A stretch of 64,000 nt of DNA from Schistocephalus solidus (taxonomy: Eukaryota; Platyhelminthes; Cestoda; Diphyllobothriidea; Diphyllobothriidae), in contig WEDG01001404.1 of NCBI GenBank assembly GCA_017591395.1, positions 1 through 64,000 of the forward strand. Reading direction: 5' to 3'. A program made the position numbers and the translations under genes. The first letter of the stretch is position 1, and every line of letters begins with the position of its first letter. The notes under the pieces were generated by a model, which saw only the letters and a list, made by a program, of their open reading frames with translations, did no database searches and was not told the DNA's origin. Of the stretch, positions 34,201 to 46,200 are shown in pieces.

Positions 34201-37200
34201 ACGAAAGCGATTACGAAGATCACAATTCCTAAAATTATGGGATCCATTTTACTCGGAAGATGGGAGGGCAACGTGACCGTAAAATTCGCTAGAAATGTAG
34301 CTCAACCCATTCGCATCATATAGGCGCGTTGCAATAATTTTATTATAGGCATATAATTCCACAAAAGGTCAGTACCCTTGTGGTTCTTCAGAGGGAGCTT
34401 TTCTTCCCTCTGTAAGTACACGTTTGTCTAAAACCCCTAATTCCCTCCGTAGAAGTTGTAGGACGTCGTATTGGTGTCCTGACTCGCAACAGATCAGGGC
34501 TTTTATTGGGACGCCTAGTATAATCCTGCTTAAATCATCAATAGAGACATACCCAGCCGTTAGAGAGCAGACACTAGACATCTTTCGAAAAGCAAACATT
34601 TCGTTTTGTCTAAATTGAAGGTCGCCAAAAATAACTTCGCCGCATTGGAAAACTTCTTCAAACGTTTCCCCAGCTACAAGGGTCGAGACTTTTACATTAC
34701 GGGTGAGAGTTACGGTGGTATCTATGTGCCAATTCTGGCTCTTCTTGTGGCCTCAAAACCGGAAATCAACCTTCGGGTAAGTCTTGTTTTTATTATTTTC
34801 TCCCCGGCATATTGTTCCGAGCTATTTATTATGTAACTAGAACCTTACTTTGCTCAAGTATTTGCATATATATATATATATATTTGCGGAATGAATAAAT
34901 AAGGCAATCTTCGGATAGGATGGTTTAATCATCATCTGATGTTTCACTCTTCTTGAGAGCATCACCGGAGATAGGTGAAATGAGCAATACATAGTTTAAA
35001 TAGGTCTTATTTACACCCACTGCTAATAGGTCTGCCAGGCTCGATTTTCATTAGTAATCTCTTCTTGTATATAGGTTTTGTAGGTCTTCTTGTATATATA
35101 TATATATATATCAGAAGAAGAGGCGATCACGGGAACAATAGGTTTATTATCCTGACGTTTCAAAATCAAACAAGATTCCATCGTCGGAGGTAGGTTCAGT
35201 ACGGCGCCTCACAGTATTTATGGGTTCTGAACATGCTGGCTCTACAGCTATTCGTGCAGGATGCACTGCAGGGGGGGTGGGGGAGTTAGTTGCTGTCCTG
35301 CTGATCATTGATTTTTATTCTCCCTCGCCTCGCCTGGGGGCTGTGTCGGGATGGCAAGTGTCATTGACCTCGTCTGCATTGCCCGCGTTTGGTGTACCGG
35401 ACCCGCATGTCTGTTTCTCGTCCCTCGTTTGAATCTGTCCGTGCACGGCTCATCGGTGGTTGCTGAGTCATTGCCGGTGTCTCCGTTCCTATCGGGTTGG
35501 AGACGCTCATCATCGGTTTTCGTGCGCAAACTAAGTTCACCTGCTTCCACGTTCATGCCTGGCCGGAGGTCTTGCTGGTTTGCGTTCTCCGCGGTTATCC
35601 CCTCGAATGTGTTGGTGCGTGGCCTAGGTTCACTCAGGCATGTGTTCTGGCTCGTTATGCGGTTGCTTGCGACCGCGAACAGTCTGACTTCTTGCCTGCG
35701 ATTCTGTTGATTGAGCCGCACTCGTAAGGCCTGGTAAGCCGCCGGGAGAATCGTACAACGGTTAATGGAAGAAGGTACGGTGTGCCAGGCTTCGAGCGTT
35801 TCTCTGGCTGTTTGGTCGATACCTCGGCCTAGGATTTCGGCGTCCTGGAAAGAAAAAGTGTGTCCAGAGGCTGCACAGTGTTCCGCCACCAACGAGAGCT
35901 AATCCATCCCTCTTACGGCCCTTGCGTGCTCACTCATGCGGGTCTGTAGTCGCTTACCGGTCTCTCCGACATAGTTCGCCTCACAGGAACCGCACTGAAC
36001 ACGATAGACGACGTTCGCCGTTTCGCCGCGTGACAGGGGGGCCTTGGGTCTCATTACCAGACGTCTTATTGTCGCCTCAGGTTTGTGGGCGACGCCGATC
36101 CCCAGTGGTTGTAAAAGACGAGCAACAGCTTCAGATACGTTCTCGATATTTGGTATTGCCCGCCACACTTTCGGTGGTTCTATCACTGGTCTTATAACTT
36201 GCCTCGGTTGTCTGCTGCGTTCTATGAAGCTACGAGGATAACCGTTGGAGATGAACATTCGTTGAAGATAATGGAGCTCAGCTGCTTTGTCGCCTTTCTC
36301 GCTACAGTGAGTTTCCGCCCGTTTGTAAAGCGTCCGTACGCAGCTACGTTTGTGGCACAATGGGTGGTTACTTTGGTAACTGAGGACCTGACGCGTGTTG
36401 GTGGCCTTTCTATATACCGTTGTCCTTAGGCTGCCGTCGGTCTTACGGTGGACTAGGACGTCTAAGAACGCCATTTGACTGTTGGCCTCAGCCTCCATCG
36501 TGAACTGAATGTCCGGATAGATAGAGTTCAGGAGTGCGTGAAATTCGGTGACCGTTTCGCGCTTGAGAACGACGAAAGTATCGTCCACATACCGCACCCA
36601 AAATATTGGTCTGTGTTTCGTGAACACACGTGTCTCCAACTTTTGAAGGACCGCCTCAGCAATGAAACCAGACAGCGGCGAACCCATCGGAGTCCCCTTG
36701 ATCTGTTCGTAGACCGTTCCCTCAAAGGTGAAGTAGGTTTTGAGGCAGAAAGTGAGCAGCTGGATGAGGTGCGCCCGTTTAGGCTTATTGATTACCTCGT
36801 CATAACGGTTCTCAAGCAAGTCATTGACAGTTTCAATTGCAAGGCTCTGAGGAATTGAGGTGAAAAGTGAGGTAACATCAAATAATACCATGACTTCGTC
36901 TGCCTTAAGGTTTAAACCACGGAGTCTTTCCAAGATATGGGCGGCTGAACGTACCGTTGTATCACAGTCTGGTGTAAGGCACTTCAGACGTCGGAACAGC
37001 CGTTTGGCCAAATTGAATGTGGGTGTTCCACGCAGGGATATGATGGGTCGAAGTGGAGCACCATGTTTGTGTACTTTGGGCAGCCCATAGAATCTCGCCA
37101 TGGCCGAATCTGTAGGTTTTATTGTCAGTCGTTCAGCTTTAGAGATGGCCCCGTTACTCTGCAAACTAGCGAGCGTCACGTTGATTTTTGCCACTAGCTT

Positions 37201-40200
37201 CTTCATAGGATCTCCATCGCACCTGTGGTAGGTATGACGGTCATCGAGTAGAGCGTTGGCCTTCCGGAGGTATTCCGACTTATCGAGTACTACTGTGGAA
37301 CGTCCCTTGTCGGCTGGCAGTATCACGATGCTCCTGTCAGCGTTCAGTGTCCTGAGGGCATCCTGCTCCATTCTTGGAATAGCTGCACGTGGTTTGTGTG
37401 TCAACAGTAAGGACGTAACTTGTTGTCTGATGAGGTGCTTTGTATCTTCCGCCTCCTGGGAGTGCTTTAAGACCGACTCAATGGTGGCCACAAGATTAAC
37501 CGGATCAGATCCGCAGTGTTAAAGGATGCTTCATGTTTTAGCACTTGAAACTGTACCGGTGTAAGTTCTTTGGAGGATAAATTGTGGACCGGCGTCTCGT
37601 CGTGATCTTGGGTGTGTGGGGCTTAACTTTTGGAATTTAACTCTCAGCTCCATATCTCGTCTAGATCGCAGTTCTCTGGCTCGAATAGTGATTACTCGGT
37701 CCAACAGTGATACACCGTTCTCTCCTATGAGCTCTAAACATTTCGGAGTAATCTGGCTCAAAATTCTGCGGTATTTCTGCAGCCTCAACTGGCAGTCCTG
37801 GATAAGAGCACGGGTCATTCGCCTGCCATGTTGCATCACCCATTGCTTCGCAAGCGTTGTGTTCACCGGTGGCTTGTAGGACAGGCTTTTCGGTAGCACA
37901 CGGTTGTCGAGGCATCTATATATAGCTGGCTAATGACGGCAGCTAAGCCAGAAATGGTCATTCTACTCTCCCTTATCCTTTTCAGTAATATCATTCGGTG
38001 CAGTGGGTAGTGTTTCACTTCTGCCCAACGGGTCGCGAGTTCCAGCTTCCGTCGCCGCAGCGCCTTGGGTTGGGTATGGCTGGCTGATGACGGTTAATAA
38101 GCCAGAAATGGGCATTCCAATCTTCCTTATATTTGTCGGTTATGCTCTTTTGCTTATAATACTTGCCGCTATGCGACTACTGGCGGGGCTCGACAGTGGG
38201 CCACAAGGCGCATGGGGCGAGTGGGTTCCGTAACCGATCGATGAGTGCCAGGCTACCATTGTTCACTATTTTGGCATGAAACAGTGATGACTGTGTTGCA
38301 TGCTCCGGCCTTTTACCTACTTTCTCCCTATAGGCGATTGCTGTCGGTAACGGTCTTCTGAGCTACGACCTGAATGACAATTCTCTACTATACTTTGCTT
38401 ACTATCATGGACTACTGGGCGAAAGGTACGTGTCTTACGGTTTTCAGGAGAAGGCCACATCTTACTCACAAAGAACTGAAACCCAGTAGAATTCTACCAA
38501 ATGGCATTTTTTCATTTTTAGATTTATCTGAGGGTTTTAGAGCAGTTTAGGTAGAAATCAGTGTTCATTTGTTTGCTTTCTGTTGTTTGTTGAGAAGCGG
38601 TTTTGCCAAAAAAGAGAAATTCAGGATGCTCATGTGTACCGCAGCTTTCATGCTTTCAAATAACTTTATGCTGCGCCCTCTCACACCGCAAGCGTTATGG
38701 CAGCCCTTACTGACTCGTCTGTGGTCTTGGCACGCACCCTAGACTCAAAACCACCCTATAGCGAGCTGAGAATAAGTAAACTTTTCTTAAATAAACCGTA
38801 CTATTAAATAATCAGTACCAAGGAAAAACTGGATAATATCATCAACGAGTTTGCGAACTTTGAGTCACATTCTCGGGTCAAGCCTCTTCAGGTTCGCCCT
38901 CAAAGTTGTTGCGAATGTTTGAGCCGATTCACTTAGCCTCAATAACTTATAGAAGTAATATTCTGCCTACCGTGGCTAATAATATTTGCTGATGAAGCGA
39001 GACCACCTAGCCCAGGTGGCCATGCACACAATAGACGCGGGACAAATTGGCATGTGAGAACACTCGGATTTTTGGCGCCTGCTCCATAAGAGAATGTTGT
39101 AATTTCTGGAAGCAACGCACTGAAATGAAGCATATTGCTTTAGATGCCACATGCAAAATCCTCCGGGGCAAATTCAAACGAACCGACAATCCCGAAGGGA
39201 TTAATCACTGCAATTGGCGCGTTTTGGCATAGACGCTGACAAGTCGTGGAAATCTCTGTTAGGTAAGGTTATTTAGCTGATTTTCGTGAACAAAACCCCT
39301 AGTCAGAGTAGAGCGGGTGTATCATCCTCTCTGGAGAAAATCTTTCGGAGTCTAGAAACCTAATCACTACGTACTTCCCTCTAATTTCGAATTAATTTTT
39401 TTTCTCTGACCTCTGCTTCCCAGCTTCCAGGTCTTGTCTGTTGGACCTGACTTCCATACATGCCTTTTAGGTTGTGGGATGATCTACATTATTCTTGCTG
39501 CGACAAAACATTCAACAAGTATTGTCTTTTCACCAGGAGCAAAACCTCGCTATGCAAAAGCTATGTAAGTTTTTTAGTATATCATTTCACTCGTCTGCTG
39601 TCTTTCCCTATACATACTTCATTGGGGTGCGCTTGTCGATGACTGTGACTCTGAATCGTGACCTGGCCCACTTTACCGACTTTTCGCGCTATCCATCGTA
39701 AGGCTTACCTACACCTTGCGACTATGTCAGACGTTTCATGCAGTTCACCAGCAATGTTCACGAAAATTATAAATTCGGTGCAAAGACTGCTCCGACACGA
39801 GCGGTTAAAGTCTCGTAGTGTAGGTTTCGGATGGGGTTTATAAGGCACTGAGGGAAAAATAGGAGACTGGCAGATTCATTGACAAGAACGCAATATGCGA
39901 CCCCACTCAGGGAACAATGGATAGGTCAGCTTGTGATACGTGACCGTATAACCCTAGCTCTATGCATTGTGTTCTTTAGGGTTAGAATTCCTTGCCGGCG
40001 AAGAGCCAGCCTTGATATTGCTCCCATCCATGGTCCGTAAAAAGGTGGGTCAATTCAGCTAGAAATGGCTTCGTGCATTGTGGTCTGCATGACTTAAAGC
40101 CACCAGTTACTGTAAGCCGCATACCTGTCGGGACAAAAAATACTATGCCACGCTACTAAGCTGACAATGAGTGCTAACTTTAACGAACACAATGCATAGG

Positions 40201-43200
40201 GTTGGGGTCAGGTTGGCGCTCTCCGTTCCTTCATGCAGCCGCACTCATAAAACTGCTATTACCACCTGTCCTGTATTACTCGTTGACCTATCCTTTGTTC
40301 CCTGTGTGTGGTGGTATATTGCGTTCTTGCCTATTCATGACTTCACCCATTTGTTTTTCCATCTGCCAATCTTACCTTACACTGGCAAGCCTCTGTGTAT
40401 CCAAAATCTTGTTTCAGCACAGCGGCTGTTTCCTGGTAGAGTAGCGGAACCAGATGACAGTGTTTGGAGTAATAAACGAAGGAAAGACTTATAGGCAGCT
40501 GTTGAGAGGTAGGCGACATAAAGGCTGGAGGAACAAGAGCTTTATTCGTCTAACGTTTGGACTACACACTTGAATCCACCATCAGAGACTGTCAGGTGAC
40601 AGTTCGACCGTCGATTTCGACGAGGTCCACCGTATGCTCCACACCAGGTGGTGCAGGGACGGTGACTTGCGCGTGAATTAGTTTTAAGTGATAGTAGCCT
40701 TGCGCTTCAGCTACCGCACTCTCTCTCTCTCCTCTCCACTCTCTCTCCACCTGAGCCCGGTGACAAGACAGAGTCAAGAAGACCGGAGATGGGAGAGGGT
40801 GCAGGTGGCTGACGCGGCTGGAGCCGCCCCTGGGTGTACCACCACACCTGACTCGGATCCCGTGGAGTGGGTTTGCATTAAAGGCCACATTAAGAAGGAG
40901 CCATTGCAGCCTGACTCTCAGTTCGTCAGTTAGCCACTCCACACAAAACCCACATTGGGCTGACCACGCGGTCCGAGTTATCCCGTCAGTTGGCAACCTT
41001 CCAAGCCACGGCTTTTAGCGCACCGTGATAGTTTCAAGCGCGTCAGATTGTTTATAGTGAAGAAAATGCGCTGAGCTATTGTCCTCAATCTCCCCCACCC
41101 CCACAATCAGACCACCATCCTAGCCAGTCAGTTGTCGGATGTGGGAGTGGGCGCATTTGCTGACGGGTCGGCGTACCGTCTTCGCACGCCACAGCACGAC
41201 ATGGCCCCCATAAAGCACACACCAGGATTAACTTACTCAGGGGATATGGAGGAGCCATCGCTGTCTGAATCCCAGTCCACTGGTCAGCCACTCGATACAC
41301 AACACACATACACTGGGCCGACGTCATGGTCTGGTGTAAGCGTCAGATTGGCAGCCTTCCAAGCCACGGTTTCTAGGAGACCGTAATTTTATCAGGTACA
41401 TTATGATGATTGTGAGGGTGTTGTCTATGTATTAGTGTAGATGATGTGCGCTGATGTGGCTTAGCCTCCGGTGGTTTACCGCAGTTTTTGTGAATGCGCA
41501 TGTCTCCTAATAGGCCCATGCGGTGTGTAGATGTGCGGGAGCAGTGAGGGCAGTGGAGACGGGCGCAGCGACTGTATGTCGGAGCCCCAGGCACTGGTTC
41601 AAAAGCCTCCGTGTGATGGATTTGCAGTTGACCAACCAGGCCGATGCGTGAGTTGAAGTTGTGGGCAGGAGAAATTGGTAGAGGCTGGGGGATGTCATTC
41701 AGGGTAGTCGGGGTGGCAGTAGCGGATGGTGTTCATGGGGTATCAGTGTTGTCGGAATTGCGGTGAATTCCGCTGTCATGGATGCGCATGTGACCGAATA
41801 GGCCCATTTGATGAGTGAATGTGCGAGGACAGTGAGGACAGTGGAGGCGATGATATCTGCTGTGCGTTGGTGCTCCAGGCACTGGTTCACCAGTCTCTGT
41901 ACGATGGATTCGCAAGTGACTGACCAGGCCGATGTCTGAGGTGAATGTGGGGTCGCATTGAAGACAGTTTAGGAGAGAGTCCCCATCGCTTATGGTGGTG
42001 GTGGTGGTAACAGGCGATGAGTATTGGGATGTGGTCTCTATGATGGAGGGAGTAGTGGAATTGATGCCAGGAGTGAGGGTGAGGGAGTCTGAAGGAGGGT
42101 TGGCAGAATTTGACGTAGAGGTTGGAATTGCCAGATTGTTGGTGCATTGCGTCCGAAGGTGTCAAAGCAGACCGATTTGCGCGCGAAAGATGCGTTGACA
42201 GCGCGGGCATGTTGGCAGGGCCTCTGCACTGGCGGTGTTGGTCCGGGGCGCTAGTGACTTTCGTGCCGCTTATTTGACCTTGGCGGCGGCGATCTGGTTG
42301 ACCTCATAGATTGCTGAACCAGTCTTCACGGGTCTTCTCCATGCCGGTCTATCCTGGGCGAGGTTCTCCCAGGTCGCCGAGTTGATTTGCAGTAGCATCA
42401 GCGATTTCTTCAAAGTGTCCTTGTAGCGTCGTTTTTGACCTCCCTGCCGGCGAGAACCCGTAGCGACATCTCCGTAGAAAAGTCGTTTGGGTAGTCGCTC
42501 GCCGTCTATGCTCACCAGTTGGCCGCTCCATCGCAGTTGCACTTGCCTCAGCATGGCGTGAATGCTGAGGATTCCGATCCGCTCCAGGACTTCCGTGTTC
42601 GGGATCCTGTCTTGCCATCTCAGATTCATTATTCTGCGCAGGCAGCTGAGATGGAAATGATTCAGCTTCCTGGCTTGGTTCGAGTAGACGGTCCAGGTCT
42701 CCGCTCCGTAAAGGTGTGTCGTCATGACGATGGCCTTGTACATCTTCAGTTTGGTGTTCAGGTGAATACCGTGGTGATTCCACACGGAGGCCAGCAGCCG
42801 AGTTGAGCACCGTTGACATTGATTTGGGGAGCATTGTATTCAACGCTGGGTTGCGGTTGGTGCATGAAAACCGTTTTGGCTGTACTGATTGTTAATCCAA
42901 AATCGGCGCAGCCTGCGGCGAAGAGGTCCATACTCCTTTGCATGTCTTCCTCCGTCACGGTGTTAAGGGCGCAGTCGTCCGCGAAGAGCAAGTCATGGAC
43001 TGTAGTCCTATACACATGCATTGAAGCCTGCATACGCCGAATGTTGAGGTGTCCGTCAGTTCTATAGGCGATGCGGATCCCAGGCTGTTCATCACGGTAG
43101 GCGTCCATCAGCATAGCCGAGAACATGAGACTGAACAGGATGAGAGCCAATACGCAGCCCTGCTTCACTCCGTTGGTCACTGCGAATGCTTACGATACCG

Positions 43201-46200
43201 CCCCGGTGTCAGTGACGCGCGCCGTCATCCCATCATGAAGCTGACGCACCATGTGCGTGAAGCGCTCAGGACAGCCGAATTTCTGCATGACTTTCCACTG
43301 TCCCTCGTGATTCACCATGTCAAAGGCTTTCATTAGATCCACGAAGGTTGTGTATAGGTGAGTTCGCATCTCCTGGCACTTCTATTGTAGCTGGCGGGCG
43401 GCAAAGATCATGTCGGTTGTTCTGCGGTGTCGGCGGAAGCCACATTGGCTTTCCGGGAGCAGGCCCTGCTCTCGGTGTCCATTCAGACGTTATAGAATGC
43501 TACAGGCGAAGATCTTCCCAGTGATGTTGAACAACGAGATGCCTCTTTGATTAACACAGAGTTTCCGGTTCCCCTTCCGTTTGTAGAGATGGACGATGGT
43601 CGCGTCTTTTAAATCCTGAGGAACTTTTCCTGGGTGCCACATCTCCTGGAAGAGTGTAAGGAAGAGGTAAAGATGCTACCTTGTACGGGTGTTGCAGTAT
43701 TTATAGGCTGTAGTCGCCATGCGACTACAGATCAGTCTATTTGTGCGACTCGCGCATTTATCACAGCTCGTTGCACGTGTTGTGATAAATATTTGATCGC
43801 AAATACAAGCGAAAATGTGAGTCATAGGAAGTAATTCAGAAGAAGTAAATGCGATCGCTGGGATAAGAGTTTATGGGACTGAAGCCAATAAAGCCAACTC
43901 GAACCCATCATCAGAGACAGTATCAGGTACGTATCAGTATCTGATAAGCCAACTTAATCCGGTTCGCATGACCTCATTTTCGAGAGGCACTTGACCCGGG
44001 TTTTGAGTAAACAGGGAAGTGTATCAGCGCGTTAAAACGTTGCGTCTTTTTGGAAATAAGGATGCAACCTTGATCCATAAAATATTATCATTTTGAGAAA
44101 TGGGGCAGGCTTAGCGGAACACTTTTTTGTATGCTGACGTTTCGGAGAGCTTGGTCGGCTCACCATTGTCAATGCAACCGCAGACAACCGAACCGAATCG
44201 GAAGTCGGGTGCCGTGGCCTGTGTTTCGGCCTCGGGCTGATCGATTTTTTGTTCGCTGCCTCGGCCCTTTGGTGGGTGGTTGGCGGGCAGTCTAGCTGTG
44301 TGCCTTATGAGTCATTGCTGCAAGGGAGAGGGGGGGGGCGTTAAGCCTATTGCGGATGTTGTTCGTTCCGGCTGCTCTTTTTCTTCGTCGGGTGAGTTCG
44401 ATTTCTAACTGTATATGTGCAGCTTTCTTAAGTTTTGTCTGGCCGACTTGTCCTGTGCTTCGCGTATGTAATGACGCAAAACTTTATAAGATGCAGGAAG
44501 GTAAAGATGCCTGTTACTGGAGTCGGCGTCGGGATATCACGCCTCAAGCGTTAACCGTTCCATCTTTGGGTCACACCGGCCTACGATGGCGCTCTCTGAA
44601 GATCGAAAGTATGGCCAATTTCTCCCACGTGCGTTGCAAACTGAGAATTTGGGTCTAGTCTCCGAGTTGCCGATTCGTGCTCCTGCAGCGGGTCTGCAAT
44701 TGCTGTCTGGTTTCTCCAACGTAATTGCAGTCCCCATCGTTGCAACTTATTTTGTAGACGACTGCTGAGCTTTCACGTAGTGGCAGCATCAAGTGGTGAC
44801 GAATTGTTGGTTTGGGTCGGTGGGCTATGTCTTCTCTAATGAGTTGTAAAAATTGGTGAACCGCCTAAGTGACACCCTTATTGTTGGGAACGGCCCTCCA
44901 GATTTCTTGTTGCTGTCCCCTCGGCCATCGTCTGTTCGCTTGGCTCCTTCTTTTCTCGATAAAATGGTTAGGGTATCCATTAGCCTTGAAGAGGTTCTGG
45001 AGGTATAGTCATTCAGCTCTTTTGTCTACTGGTGTGCTGCAATGGATTTCAACTCTTTTAAATAGAGTGTGGATATAGCTGCATTTTTGAGACAGGGGGT
45101 GATTGCTGTTAAAGTGTAGTATTTGCTTCGTGTCTGTGGCTTTTCTAAATACTGGTGTGTAATTGTTCAGTCGCACCCCGGTGCAGAAGCATGTCGAGGA
45201 AGGGGAGTTCGTTGTTGGTTTTGCTTTCCGTCGTGAATTTTATATTCCGGTCTACCGAATTCAGTAATTCCTTGATTTGCACAATGTCGGTTGTTTCACT
45301 AACGACGAAGGTGTCGTCGACATAACGAGCCTAGGATTACTGTTGACACTTGGTGACTTCCAAGTTTTCCATCCGTTGCAGGACTATTTCAGCAATCAGG
45401 CCTCCTGGGGAAGCCCATAAGAGTGCCTTTACTTTGTTGGTACACCTATCCACCAAAAGTGAAATATGGTTTTTGGGCAGTGTCGTAGACGCTCGAGTTG
45501 GTGTTCGGACTTGTTCTGGGCTTACCTCTCACATCATAGCGTTCAGCCAGTAGTTGATGCGCGGTGGAGGCGAAGAATAATAAGTTCAAGGAATTGATTC
45601 GCAGAGGCCACTTTTGTTGATGAGACTTCGGTCAGAAACATAAGGTGACCGAACATCTATTTTGCCAAATCGTGCGTCGGAGTGCCACGGTGGGCTTGAT
45701 TGGTACATTCCCCTATCGATGGAATGACTCATAAGGCACGCATATAGGCTGCCCGCCAAACATCCGTCAAATGGCCGAGGCAGTGACCAACAAAAAGCAA
45801 TCAGCACGAGGACGATAAACAGGCCATTGCACGCCACTTTCGGTTCTGTTCGGTTATTTGCAGTTGCTGTGACAATGGTGAGCCGACCAAAATCTCCGAA
45901 ACTTCAGCATACGAATAAAATTGCTCCGGTGAACTCGCCTTATTTCTGAAATTAATTGTAGTCTAGTTCTCTTAGGGGCCTCTTAACGACCGGTTACGCA
46001 TTTGGCTTGGCAGAGCAGGTAAGTAGGGCTAGCGACTTCCCATTGTTTTCCTAGTACTCGAAATAAAGTCTACTGATTTTAAAGCAGTAGCGCATGTTAA
46101 TTTCTGGGAACAGTTAAGCAAAAGATGCAATTGCTGATTATGTTTTATTGTTTTCCCTCGCCTTTTTCACGACTCAACTCAAATTATTTAATATGCTCGT

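Larger units (their letters stand above)
35112..37915 (-). mobile_element. Penelope-like element, nearly intact, in intron 4
   Basis: An antisense insertion with an N-terminal region, reverse transcriptase, GIY-YIG endonuclease, long C-terminal tail and a 3' end ending TCTTCTTCTGA against a (TA)n run. A hammerhead-like motif lies at 35,150-35,192. The element sits wholly inside carboxypeptidase intron 4. A pol III SINE lies directly upstream of its 5' end. Confidence 0.9.
44100..45930 (-). mobile_element. PLE with inverted terminal repeats, intron 6
   Basis: The minus strand gives [38 protein letters not shown] and [12 protein letters not shown] (about 45,330-45,100), then a decayed GIY-YIG region ([13 protein letters not shown] near 44,720). 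44,100-44,345 and 45,690-45,930 are reverse complements (GTCGGCTCACCATTGTC, CCTCGGCC, TGCCTTATGAGTCATT). They flank the coding part as PLE terminal repeats can. Many stops; dead copy. Confidence 0.75.

Noticed and set aside
35305..35892. Independent 195-residue gene
   Set aside because: It is in the same frame as the PLE polyprotein, directly after one TAG, and starts with the conserved post-GIY-YIG sequence.
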